A stretch of DNA of 13,863 nucleotides from assembly GCA_937910265.1 (NCBI GenBank), contig CALEPD010000082.1, positions 1-13,863 on the forward strand. The letters run 5' to 3'. Within the stretch, counting starts at the first letter, position 1, and every line of letters starts with the position of its first letter. Below the pieces are notes generated by a model that was not told the DNA's origin, searched no databases, and was given only the letters and a program-made list of their open reading frames with translations. This stretch comes from an uncultured Bacteroidales bacterium. Lineage in GTDB: Bacteria; Bacteroidota; Bacteroidia; Bacteroidales; P3. The position numbers and the translations under genes are program-made. Shown here piece by piece: positions 6,864 through 13,863 of the stretch.

Positions 6864-7622
6864 ATGAGAAAACACATCGTAGCAGGAAACTGGAAAATGA
6901 ATAAAAATTTCGAGCAGGCAGGAGAACTGCTTGAACAATTGCCAGAAGTACTTGAAAAAGTTGAATTAAACGGCACACAAGTTGTTGTTTGCCCCCCGTT
7001 CCCATATTTGGAAATGGCCGGCGATTATGCTGAAGAATCATACTTTGCTGTCGGAGCCCAGAATGTAAGCGACAAAGACAACGGAGCCTATACCGGAGAG
7101 ATTTCAGCCGAGATGTTAGCCTCGATGGAAGTTGAATACTGCATTGTCGGTCACTCAGAACGTCGCGCCTATTATGGTGAAACCGATGGTTGCGTTGCAG
7201 CAAAAGTAGACCAATTACTTAAAAACAACATCATTCCCATCGTATGTTGTGGCGAAGTGCTTAAAGAGAGAGAAAAAGGCATTCAATTCGATGTGGTAAA
7301 AGAGCAAATCACCAATGGACTTTTCCATCTGACTCCTGAAATGTTCTCGAACATAGTAATTGCCTATGAACCCGTATGGGCCATTGGAACCGGCAAGACT
7401 GCAACTCCCGACCAAGCACAGGAGATACATGCATTTATACGCAAAACCATTGAAGAGAAATATGGTGCTGAAATCGCAATGGAAACCAGCATTCTTTATG
7501 GTGGCAGCTGCAAGCCAAGCAATGCCAAAGAGTTGTTCTCACAACCTGATGTTGATGGTGGCTTGATTGGCGGTGCATCGCTCAACGCAGAAGACTTTAT
7601 AGCAATTGCAACCAGTTTCTAA
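6864..7622 (+). CDS. tpiA: Triosephosphate isomerase
   Basis: This is a 252-residue cytoplasmic TIM-barrel enzyme interconverting dihydroxyacetone phosphate and glyceraldehyde 3-phosphate in glycolysis and gluconeogenesis. All catalytic features are visible: AGNWKMN with Lys11, 'CIVGHSERR' with His97, 'AYEPVWAIGTGKTA' with Glu169 and the phosphate-gripping loop 6, 'YGGSCKPSNA', and the closing 'DGGLIGGASL' phosphate-binding segment. The length is normal. The ATG is preceded by an A/T-rich leader (about 14 bases before it are A-rich) with no Shine-Dalgarno. It follows the thioredoxin-like gene by 44 bases and is followed after 11 bases by the permease gene, so it probably belongs to one transcript with both. 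No separate promoter was recognised. Function is certain. Confidence 0.98.
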   Translation: MRKHIVAGNWKMNKNFEQAGELLEQLPEVLEKVELNGTQVVVCPPFPYLEMAGDYAEESYFAVGAQNVSDKDNGAYTGEISAEMLASMEVEYCIVGHSERRAYYGETDGCVAAKVDQLLKNNIIPIVCCGEVLKEREKGIQFDVVKEQITNGLFHLTPEMFSNIVIAYEPVWAIGTGKTATPDQAQEIHAFIRKTIEEKYGAEIAMETSILYGGSCKPSNAKELFSQPDVDGGLIGGASLNAEDFIAIATSF

Positions 7623-7633
7623 CAGGAAACATC

Positions 7634-8854
7634 ATGTTTGAACGCTTTATAGCCCAAAAGTTATTACCAAAGGGACGGGATAGTTTTTCCCGCCCCTTGG
7701 TTAATATTGCCACCATCAGTATCAGCCTGGGCATCATCGTGATGATAATGTCTGTGTGTATACTGCGCGGATTCCAACAGGAATTTGAGCAGAAAATTTC
7801 CGGATTCGGATCACACATAACCGTATCGCATTACAACCTCAGCCAAGACCATAACGACACCCCCATAAGCATTACGCACCCCAGTGTAGAGCAAATACGG
7901 AACATCGAGGGAGTGACTCACGTTCAGCCTACGGCCACCAAAGGAGGAATGATTAAAACGGAAGACCAAATACATGGCATTATCTATAAAGGCGTTGACA
8001 CAACATATGACACAACATTCTTTTACGAAAATCTGACATGCGGACGTCTGTTCAGACTCAACGACAGCAGCGTGTCGAATGAAGTAATCATCTCTTCGAC
8101 AATATCCAAAAAGCTTGACATTGATACCGGAGATAAAATACGCACATATTTCTGGCAAGGAAGCAATTACAGGGCAAGAGCATTTAATGTAGTAGGTGTC
8201 TACAACACAGACCTTACGGAATTTGACGATCATTTCATAGTTGGAGATCTTGGTCAAATACAAAGAATAAACAATTGGACAAAACACCAAGCAGCCAATT
8301 GGGAAATACTGATAAACAATTTTGACAGAATAAACACCATAGCCGACAAGGTCGTGTATTCGTTACCATATGAGTACAACACAACCACGATAATTGAACA
8401 GAATATGGGATTGTTCTCATGGCTTAATCTGCTCAACTCGAACATCACACTCATACTCATCATTATGGCAATGGTATGTTCGATAGCCATCATATCAGCG
8501 TTGTTGATTATGATATTCGAAAAAACATCGACCATAGGCATACTCAAAACTTTGGGAGCAAACAACAGATCCATATCCAAGATTTTCCTCATCAAATCAA
8601 CCCAGATTATAACAAAAGGAATTGTGTGGGGAGACTTGATAGCACTGGTGCTGTGCATTATTCAGAAGCAATTTCATATTGTGAAATTAGACAGTGCCAG
8701 TTACTCGATGGACTTTGTGCCAATAGACTTGAATCCCAACACATTTATAATCATTAGTATTGGCGCCCTCATCATTTGTCTTCTTGCACTACTCATACCT
8801 GTTTCATACATATCGAAAATACGACCAGCAGAATCAATAAAAATTGAGCAATGA
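7634..8854 (+). CDS. LolC/E-type (FtsX/MacB-fold) ABC transporter permease
   Basis: This is a 406-residue inner-membrane protein with the LolC/E/FtsX topology. TM1 is at about residues 22-44, a large periplasmic domain covers ~47-268, and three C-terminal membrane segments lie at about 271-294, 318-345 and 370-395. The start 'MFERFIAQKLLPKG' and the 'ISISLGIIVMIMSVCILRGFQQEF' segment resemble LolC/LolE, as does the coupling-helix region 'FEKTSTIGILKTLGA' at ~295-309. LolCDE moves lipoproteins from the inner membrane to the LolA carrier. No ATPase (LolD-like) gene is in the window, so the partner must be encoded elsewhere. It starts 11 bases after the tpiA stop, behind an AGGAAA site, and its TGA overlaps the ATG of the histidine kinase. 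The FtsX-fold assignment is firm; a lipoprotein-sorting role is likely but not proven. Confidence 0.87.
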   Translation: MFERFIAQKLLPKGRDSFSRPLVNIATISISLGIIVMIMSVCILRGFQQEFEQKISGFGSHITVSHYNLSQDHNDTPISITHPSVEQIRNIEGVTHVQPTATKGGMIKTEDQIHGIIYKGVDTTYDTTFFYENLTCGRLFRLNDSSVSNEVIISSTISKKLDIDTGDKIRTYFWQGSNYRARAFNVVGVYNTDLTEFDDHFIVGDLGQIQRINNWTKHQAANWEILINNFDRINTIADKVVYSLPYEYNTTTIIEQNMGLFSWLNLLNSNITLILIIMAMVCSIAIISALLIMIFEKTSTIGILKTLGANNRSISKIFLIKSTQIITKGIVWGDLIALVLCIIQKQFHIVKLDSASYSMDFVPIDLNPNTFIIISIGALIICLLALLIPVSYISKIRPAESIKIEQ

Positions 8855-10338
8855 AAAAGATTAAATTTGTAGTATTGGCGGTATCCGTACTTTTGGCAAT
8901 TGGAGCCTTGATTCTCATCAATCAGACTGCAAGACAGATTCGCATTTCAGAACAGGAAAAGGTGAAATTATGGGCATCAGCCATTAGTCAAAAGGGGCAA
9001 TTGGTCCAATACACAGAGGACTTTTTCAAAGCGGTTGAAGCAGAAGAGCAACGCAAGATGGAGCTGTATGTGAAGGCTCAAAAAACTTTAATAAACGGCA
9101 CCAATTTGGAGATGGGACTTGAAATCATATCGAACAACCACACCATACCCGTCATCATTACAGACGAGAATCTGAATATAACATCATTCAACAATGTAGA
9201 GATACCCGACAGTGTTAAAGTGTTAAGCGGTGCGTTGTTGGAGGAATTTTCGCAAATAGAACCCATACCATACAAAATATGGGGCATGAATTTCATTTTA
9301 TTCTATAAAGAGTCATACATATACACTGAACTGCGTTCAGTGCTGGACGAATTAAACGAGACCTTTCTTACCGAAATCACTCAAAATTCAGTTAACGTAC
9401 CCGTCATTATTGTTGACAGTCTGCAAGGCCATGTGCTGGGAAGCGGCAACATAAATGAAAGGGAATTCAATTCGCCCGAACGATTGTCCAATAAATTGTG
9501 TGAAATGGAGGAGGAGAATCCACCCATTGAGATACGAATACCCAACAACTGCAGAGCATACATTTTTTATGAGAAAACTCCTCTACTTAAGATGCTGGGA
9601 TGGGTGCCTCTTGCCTATTTATTCATAGCCATAATACTAATTCTCATATCGTACAATTTGTTCCGCACAGCCCGCACCATGGAGCAAAACAAAGTTTGGG
9701 TAGGATTGGCGAAAGAGACTGCCCATCAATTGGGTACCCCGATATCATCTCTAATAGCATGGACGGAGTACCTTCAAGACAAGACTTTGAACGAAGAATA
9801 TACGGTTGAGATTAAAAAAGACCTGGACCGTCTGGAAACCATCACCCACAGATTCTCGAAAATAGGTTCAAATCCCGAACTCAAGCCATGCGATTTGAAC
9901 AACATCATCAATCAAACTGTACAATATTTACAGAGCCGAACCTCAAAGAAGGTGAAATTTGTAGTCAATACACCCGATGAGCCACTCATGCTCCCGATCA
10001 ACAACTATTTATTCGAATGGGTTATTGAGAATTTATGCAAGAATGCCATCGATGCCATGAATGGTTCAGGTACAATAACCATTATTGCGTCACAAGACGC
10101 AAAGCATATATATATCGACATCGGAGACACTGGAAAAGGTATCCCCTACTCTATTCAGAAAAAAATATTTGAATCAGGCTACACCACAAAGCAGAGAGGC
10201 TGGGGTTTAGGTCTTTCGCTGGCCAAGAGGATTATCGAGGAATATCATGGCGGCCGCATATTCCTGAAATACTCAATAATTGGACAAGGTTCGGTGTTCC
10301 GCATTGAACTGCACCATGCTGAAACGAATACAAAATAA
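8851..10338 (+). CDS. Membrane-bound sensor histidine kinase
   Basis: This is a 495-residue protein. TM1 is at ~4-24, a periplasmic domain at ~25-247 contains two similar blocks ('TIPVIITDENLNITSF', 'VPVIIVDSLQGHVLGS'), and TM2 is at ~248-270. There is no recognisable HAMP or PAS domain after it. The kinase core has the H-box 'AKETAHQLGTPISSL' with phospho-acceptor His292, an N-box 'ENLCKNAIDAM' (N394, N398), a G1 box DTGKGIP (426-432) and a G2 box GWGLGL (450-455), so the enzyme appears complete. The ATG overlaps the permease TGA (ATGA, 8851-8854), indicating translational coupling. No response regulator lies nearby, making it an orphan kinase. The periplasmic repeat suggests that it senses something in the envelope. 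The link to the permease is inferred from the overlap only. Confidence 0.92.
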   Translation: MKKIKFVVLAVSVLLAIGALILINQTARQIRISEQEKVKLWASAISQKGQLVQYTEDFFKAVEAEEQRKMELYVKAQKTLINGTNLEMGLEIISNNHTIPVIITDENLNITSFNNVEIPDSVKVLSGALLEEFSQIEPIPYKIWGMNFILFYKESYIYTELRSVLDELNETFLTEITQNSVNVPVIIVDSLQGHVLGSGNINEREFNSPERLSNKLCEMEEENPPIEIRIPNNCRAYIFYEKTPLLKMLGWVPLAYLFIAIILILISYNLFRTARTMEQNKVWVGLAKETAHQLGTPISSLIAWTEYLQDKTLNEEYTVEIKKDLDRLETITHRFSKIGSNPELKPCDLNNIINQTVQYLQSRTSKKVKFVVNTPDEPLMLPINNYLFEWVIENLCKNAIDAMNGSGTITIIASQDAKHIYIDIGDTGKGIPYSIQKKIFESGYTTKQRGWGLGLSLAKRIIEEYHGGRIFLKYSIIGQGSVFRIELHHAETNTK

Positions 10339-10438
10339 AGCAATGCGCAATCCATTCTCCTGCACAGTCTCCTCCACCCTACTTGGCTTGCCTGAATAAA
10401 ACCGCTTACAATAACATTATACAATAAAATCATACCTC
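10339..10438 (+). other. Short gap after the histidine kinase
   Basis: One hundred bases with no open frame worth calling beyond an 18-codon frame from 10343, no hairpin terminator and no TAnnTTTG element. The last 40 bases are A-rich, as in front of other genes here. Readthrough from the kinase gene into the reductase gene is therefore possible. Confidence 0.4.
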
Positions 10439-10888
10439 ATGTCCACAAAAGAGATCCAATACAAATTGCTTGTAAAACAAGTGGAGTCCATAATTGAAGG
10501 CGAGCATGACATGATTGCCAACATGGCCAATGTTGCAGCCTTGATACACCGAACATTCGGATTCTGGTGGACAGGATTCTATCGGGTGGAGAACAACGAA
10601 TTACTGCTTGGCCCTTTTCAAGGTCCGGGAGCATGTATACATATAGGATTTGGCAAAGGCGTATGCGGAAAAGCATGGGAAAGATGCGAAACCATTGTAG
10701 TTGATGATGTTGAACAATTTCCCGGACATATAGCCTGCAGCAGCGAATCGAAAAGCGAAATTGTAGTGCCTTTGGTACGCAATGGAATTGTTGTAGCAGT
10801 GTTGGACATAGACAGCGAGAAACATGCCACATTCGACGCTACCGACAAACGATACCTTGAAGAAATTGCGTCGATGATGACCAAATGA
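10439..10888 (+). CDS. msrC: Free methionine-R-sulfoxide reductase (GAF-domain, fRMsr)
   Basis: This is a 149-residue cytoplasmic GAF-fold enzyme that reduces free L-methionine-R-sulfoxide. The signature is clear: 'FWWTGFYRV', 'LLLGPFQGP', then three cysteines, C66, C76 (in GVCG) and C100 (in HIAC). Their spacing of 10 and 24 residues matches what I recall of Cys84, Cys94 and Cys118 of Escherichia coli fRMsr. The glutamate of the 'SEIVVPL' block and the C-terminal 'VLDIDSE' and 'TDKRYLEEI' segments are also present. One additional cysteine, C83, sits in a surface loop. The protein is slightly shorter than E. coli YebR/MsrC at the N terminus. The ATG is used without a Shine-Dalgarno. It lies 100 bases after the kinase gene and may share its transcript. 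Function is very likely repair of oxidised methionine after oxidative stress. Confidence 0.92.
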   Translation: MSTKEIQYKLLVKQVESIIEGEHDMIANMANVAALIHRTFGFWWTGFYRVENNELLLGPFQGPGACIHIGFGKGVCGKAWERCETIVVDDVEQFPGHIACSSESKSEIVVPLVRNGIVVAVLDIDSEKHATFDATDKRYLEEIASMMTK

Positions 10889-10944
10889 ACAACAACACAG
10901 AACAGATTACCATATACACCGAACTGCAATATTGAAAAAAAACG

Positions 10945-10952
10945 TACATTTG
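10945..10952 (+). promoter_or_regulatory. Candidate -7 promoter element (TACATTTG)
   Basis: TACATTTG fits the Bacteroidota TAnnTTTG box and lies 63 bases ahead of the lipoprotein ATG. Transcription would begin near 10959 and drive the lipoprotein and C69 genes. The -33 TTTG is weak or missing, so this is a candidate only. Confidence 0.45.
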
Positions 10953-11014
10953 CAATCAATTGAACAAAATCAATAACAAGTAATCATAATATAACAATAA
11001 ATAATTCAACCACT

Positions 11015-11674
11015 ATGAAAAAAATTATTCTTGCAGCTACACTTTCCATGTGTATTTTATTCTCATCATGTGAAGTATTCAAGTCGATTGCCGAGCAATT
11101 GCAAGGCGTTGCCAATTTGGCCAATTGCGAATACACCCTTAAAGATGTAACCAACGTGTCGATTGCCGGAGTTAACTTAAAAAACATATCGAATGGCAAT
11201 ATCAAAGCAGGAGATGTGATACTACTTGCAGCGGCATTGAAAAACAAACAAGTGCCCTTGAGCATGAATGTCAATATCAATGTGAAAAATCCCACAGCGC
11301 AACAGGCGCTTCTCACGGCAATGGATTGGATTCTCGACATTGACGGCACTCAGTTTGCCAACGGCATCAATAATTCATCATACAATGTCAACGCCAACTC
11401 AACCACCACCATTCCCTTGGCAGTGAACACTGATGTGTACACATTCTTCTCGCAAGGTGGTATAGAGTCGTTGAAGAATTTCGTCAGCAGCTTCAGTAAC
11501 GATGGAACATCATCGAAGATTGCTTTACGCATCAAACCGTCCATCAGTGTAGGCACAATGGTCATTCCCGCTCCCAGCTACATCAAACTCGAGAAAAACA
11601 CAGGCAACAGCAATACTGGCAGTGGCAGCGAAAGCGGAAGTACTGGTAAAACTGCGGGAAAAGTTAACTTATAA
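11015..11674 (+). CDS. Lipoprotein with a LEA-type-2-like (WHy) region
   Basis: This is a 219-residue exported lipoprotein. The signal peptide ends in the lipobox LFSSC, making Cys19 the likely lipidated residue. Residues ~40-180 form a repetitive beta-rich stretch, and the middle block 'NVKNPTAQQALLTAMDWIL', with 'DIDGTQFANGINNSSYNV' and 'TTTIPLAV', resembles the LEA type 2 / WHy fold (NP motif, then an 'idG-faxG' strand and a hydrophobic pair). No enzyme motif is seen. The last ~25 residues are a low-complexity S/G/T/N tail ending in K and L, probably an exposed linker or stalk. The gene is 17 bases ahead of the C69 dipeptidase, so the two are likely cotranscribed and may act in the same compartment. 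The LEA-like fold is a moderate-confidence call; the lipoprotein part is firm. Confidence 0.72.
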   Translation: MKKIILAATLSMCILFSSCEVFKSIAEQLQGVANLANCEYTLKDVTNVSIAGVNLKNISNGNIKAGDVILLAAALKNKQVPLSMNVNINVKNPTAQQALLTAMDWILDIDGTQFANGINNSSYNVNANSTTTIPLAVNTDVYTFFSQGGIESLKNFVSSFSNDGTSSKIALRIKPSISVGTMVIPAPSYIKLEKNTGNSNTGSGSESGSTGKTAGKVNL

Positions 11675-11691
11675 AAACAGCTACAATAACT

Positions 11692-13275
11692 ATGAAGAAA
11701 ACAATTTTACTCTTATCGCTGGCCATGACATTTATGGCCACAGCCCAAGATTTGCCAGCAGAATATGTTGGTCAGTCATGCACCAGCATAATGGTGGGCA
11801 AAAAGGCCTCAACTGATGGAAGCGTTATCACCTCACATACTTGCGACGGTCGTTACCGCACATGGATGACTGTTGAACCAGCAGCAGTTCACGATGCCAA
11901 TGCAAAGCATAAAGTTTACAAAGGCACCATGCACACCCGATACAAAGGCGATACAACAGGATTGGTTCTTGCAGGTGAGATTCCTCAAGCCAAAGAAACC
12001 TATGCTTATCTCAATACAGCCTACCCCAGTCTGAACGAGAAACAATTGGCTATTGGTGAAACCACATTCGGAGGACCCGACACTTTGACCAATCCCAAAG
12101 GCATGTTCAATGTCGAAGAGCTCCAACGTGTTGCACTCATGCGCTGCGACAATGCCCGTGATGCAATAAAACTGATTGGCGAACTGATTAAAGAATACGG
12201 ATATGGAGACGGAGGCGAATGCCTTACCATTGCTGACAAAAAAGAGGTTTGGCAAATGGAAATATTGGGCGAAGGAAAAGATAAAATTGGTGGTGTATGG
12301 GCTGCCCAGCGCATACCTGACGACCATGTAGGAGTAAGCGCCAACATCCCCCGTATTGGCAAATTACAACGCGATAACAAGGACTACTTCATGTGCTCGG
12401 ACAATATTGAAGAGGTTGCACTGAAACACGGTTTATGGGATGGCAAAGAAGAATTGGTTTTCTGGAAAGTCTTTAATTGCAGTTATGCAAACGGCAAAAA
12501 CTACCGTGAACGTGAATACTTTATACTCAATGCACTTGCACCCTCTTTGAAATTGACCCAAGAGATGCCCGAATTGCCATTCAGCGTAAAACCAGATGAA
12601 AACGTTGATGTCAGACAGGTGATGGAACTTTTGCGCAGCACATACGAAGGAACCGATATGGACATGTGCAAAAATGTTAAGTTTGTCAAAACAAGCAAAA
12701 ACAAAGACGGATCACAGCGAAACGACACTATTATAAGTCCCATAGCCAACCCCTGGTTGGGAAGCAATATGCAAAAAACCCTCAACTACTTGGCTCCTGG
12801 TACAATCGATTTCAAACGTACTGTAAGTGTGGCATGGTGTTCATACAGCCATGTAACACAATTGCGTGATTGGTTGCCTGATGAATTCGGCGGAATCTGC
12901 TGGATGTCGGTTGACAATCCCGGACAAAGCCCACGCATTCCCATTTTCAGCGGAACCACCGTACTCCCTGAAGCATTCAACATCTGTGGTCAAAAACAGT
13001 ATATTGAAGACTGCATTCTTTGGCAATACCGTCGTGCCAACAAACTGGCAACAGTAGCATGGCAACGCACCAAAGATATGATGACAAAAGAGATTTTAAA
13101 ACATGAAGAAAACGCTATTGATGGATTGTCAAGCATTGAAACTGCCATCAACGAAGCTGAATTGACTCCGACTGAAATTGTAAACAAATACACATCCAAG
13201 GTTTATGTTGAAACAATTGAGGCATGGAAAAAACTCGAAAGCAAATTCTGGATTATGTTCGGTATGGGTTTCTAA
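11692..13275 (+). CDS. Secreted C69 family dipeptidase
   Basis: This is a 527-residue protein with a Sec signal (residues ~1-18, ending ATA before Q). The mature protein carries the C69 nucleophile block 'QSC30TSIMVGKKASTDGS', in which the cysteine is expected to become the N-terminal catalytic residue after removal of a short pro-segment, as in Ntn-type hydrolases. Further family blocks are 'IGETTFGGPDTL', 'EEWQ-like KKEVWQMEILGEG' and 'PRIPIFSGTTVLPEAFN'. The length suits PepD-like dipeptidases. It should release dipeptides or amino acids from peptides outside the cytoplasm. The gene follows the lipoprotein by 17 bases and ends before a bidirectional hairpin, so it closes the run. Substrate range is unknown. 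The family call is firm. Confidence 0.93.
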   Translation: MKKTILLLSLAMTFMATAQDLPAEYVGQSCTSIMVGKKASTDGSVITSHTCDGRYRTWMTVEPAAVHDANAKHKVYKGTMHTRYKGDTTGLVLAGEIPQAKETYAYLNTAYPSLNEKQLAIGETTFGGPDTLTNPKGMFNVEELQRVALMRCDNARDAIKLIGELIKEYGYGDGGECLTIADKKEVWQMEILGEGKDKIGGVWAAQRIPDDHVGVSANIPRIGKLQRDNKDYFMCSDNIEEVALKHGLWDGKEELVFWKVFNCSYANGKNYREREYFILNALAPSLKLTQEMPELPFSVKPDENVDVRQVMELLRSTYEGTDMDMCKNVKFVKTSKNKDGSQRNDTIISPIANPWLGSNMQKTLNYLAPGTIDFKRTVSVAWCSYSHVTQLRDWLPDEFGGICWMSVDNPGQSPRIPIFSGTTVLPEAFNICGQKQYIEDCILWQYRRANKLATVAWQRTKDMMTKEILKHEENAIDGLSSIETAINEAELTPTEIVNKYTSKVYVETIEAWKKLESKFWIMFGMGF

Positions 13276-13318
13276 CCCAGCGACTTTTTGTTTAGAAAAC
13301 ATCAATCAGAATCACAAT

Positions 13319-13360
13319 AAAATCCCCACCTGTACAAAACAAACTGCAGACGGGGATTTT
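13319..13360. terminator. Bidirectional hairpin terminator between convergent genes
   Basis: AAAATCCCC (13319-13327) pairs with GGGGATTTT (13352-13360), with an inner CTG/CAG pairing that extends the stem. The arms end in A4 on one side and T4 on the other, so each strand gives a stem ending in a U tract. It lies between the stop of the C69 gene (13275) and the stop of the opposing M20 gene (13381). Confidence 0.85.
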
Positions 13361-13380
13361 CATCATCTGACATGACCGAA

Positions 13381-13863
13381 TTACATTTCGATGATTGTTG
13401 TAAACAATGCAACAGCCTTATCAATAATTGCATCAGGAAAATGGAAATCAGGGTGATGAAGCTCAGGGTGATCCACACCAGCTCCTATACCCATAAAACA
13501 ACCGGGATAAAATGCCAGATAGTTGGAGAAGTCCTCCGACCATCGGAAAGGTTTACTTTCAACCAATACAGAAGCATTACGTAAAGCCAATGACTGTTCC
13601 ACTTGAGCCACTATTTCCGGAGTGTTTTCGGTTGCCCTAAAAGAATCGCATCGGGAGACAGACAAAGTGAGTCCGTATTTCTCTGATACTTCAGCAGCTA
13701 CCGCGTCAGCCTCATGTATTAGGGAATCCATGGTCTTGTTGGTAAATGCTCTCAAAGTAAACGAAACCGATGCATCGGCAGCTGCGGTTATGGCCAAGAA
13801 ATGGATGATGGACAGAAGTGCCTTCGAGGCGGAGCAGCACAGGGAACAGGAAAGGTTGCGCTC
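13381..13863 (-). CDS. M20 family amidohydrolase, C-terminal part (cut by right edge)
   Basis: The last ~135 residues match the M20 amidohydrolase (hippurate/N-acyl-amino-acid hydrolase) family. They comprise the end of the dimerisation domain with 'SVSFTLRAFTN', the 'ATENTPE' segment that leads back into the catalytic domain, 'SEDFSNYLAFYPGCFMGIGAG', and the C-terminal metal-ligand region 'HPELHHPDFHFPD'. The frame stays open to the window edge (160 residues), with a TAA stop at 13381-13383, so the gene starts beyond the window. Likely role: cytoplasmic hydrolysis of N-acyl or peptide amide bonds with metal ions bound by residues mostly outside this window. Anything upstream of about 13795 (reading leftward on this strand) no longer resembles the family, and the last 23 or so codons are therefore uncertain. 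Confidence 0.8.
   Translation of the reverse strand, partial: ERNLSCSLCCSASKALLSIIHFLAITAAADASVSFTLRAFTNKTMDSLIHEADAVAAEVSEKYGLTLSVSRCDSFRATENTPEIVAQVEQSLALRNASVLVESKPFRWSEDFSNYLAFYPGCFMGIGAGVDHPELHHPDFHFPDAIIDKAVALFTTIIEM

Noticed and set aside
7811..8290. A 159-codon minus-strand frame inside the permease gene
   Set aside because: The permease reading is supported by topology and by the overlap with the next gene; the antisense protein has no recognisable features.
8851..10338. A classical two-component pair around the kinase
   Set aside because: No receiver domain or DNA-binding response regulator occurs on either side; the kinase is an orphan as far as this window shows.
10343..10399. 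An 18-codon frame (MRNPFSCTV...) between the kinase and the reductase gene
   Set aside because: Too short, without Shine-Dalgarno, promoter or recognisable features; likely chance.
1..13863. A CRISPR array, prophage, integrase, transposase, toxin-antitoxin pair or known defence system
   Set aside because: I found no direct-repeat array and no protein with matching motifs; every sizeable frame supported on its own strand belongs to the genes listed.

Overview
The window reads as an ordinary, mostly core chromosomal stretch from a member of the Bacteroidales. The evidence is the mix of Bacteroidota-restricted families (DUF4249, a DUF5686-type barrel, a DUF4369/DUF5106 thioredoxin-like lipoprotein-type reductase), A-rich leaders with few Shine-Dalgarno sites, and a textbook Bacteroidota promoter (TTTG, 19 bases, TAATTTTG) in front of lpdA. 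No phage, IS element, CRISPR array, rRNA or tRNA was seen. The exact genus cannot be fixed from this sequence.

Layout. (1) The left edge holds the 3' end of a plus-strand DUF4249 gene. It converges on a minus-strand group, and a strong 13-bp hairpin (723-753) lies between them. (2) The minus-strand group, read right to left, is lpdA (dihydrolipoyl dehydrogenase), then an M23 peptidase and a MerR-type regulator. The peptidase and regulator are 12 bases apart, with a strong ribosome binding site between them. The lpdA-M23 gap contains an unexplained 11-bp inverted repeat and smaller dyads. (3) A divergent promoter region (3659-3807) separates lpdA from a long plus-strand run: a DUF5686-type outer-membrane barrel, a periplasmic TlpA-like protein with a CHHC active site, tpiA (triosephosphate isomerase), a LolC/E-type permease, a sensor histidine kinase overlapping the permease by four bases, a free methionine-R-sulfoxide reductase, a lipoprotein with a LEA-type-2-like region, and a secreted C69 dipeptidase. 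(4) A bidirectional hairpin terminator (13319-13360) separates this run from the 3' part of a minus-strand M20 amidohydrolase cut by the right edge.

How the genes fit together. Most products act in the envelope: barrel, thiol protein, permease, membrane sensor, lipoprotein, secreted dipeptidase and M23 peptidase. Two central-metabolism enzymes (lpdA, tpiA) and a repair enzyme for oxidised methionine lie among them. The most suggestive arrangement is the tpiA-permease-histidine kinase unit, where a lone FtsX/LolE-like permease without an ATPase is translationally coupled to a kinase without a response regulator. I found no convincing new defence or mobile system. The findings below are modest, and the clearest open questions are the lpdA-M23 leader structure, the permease-kinase pair, and the loss of M20 similarity near the right edge.
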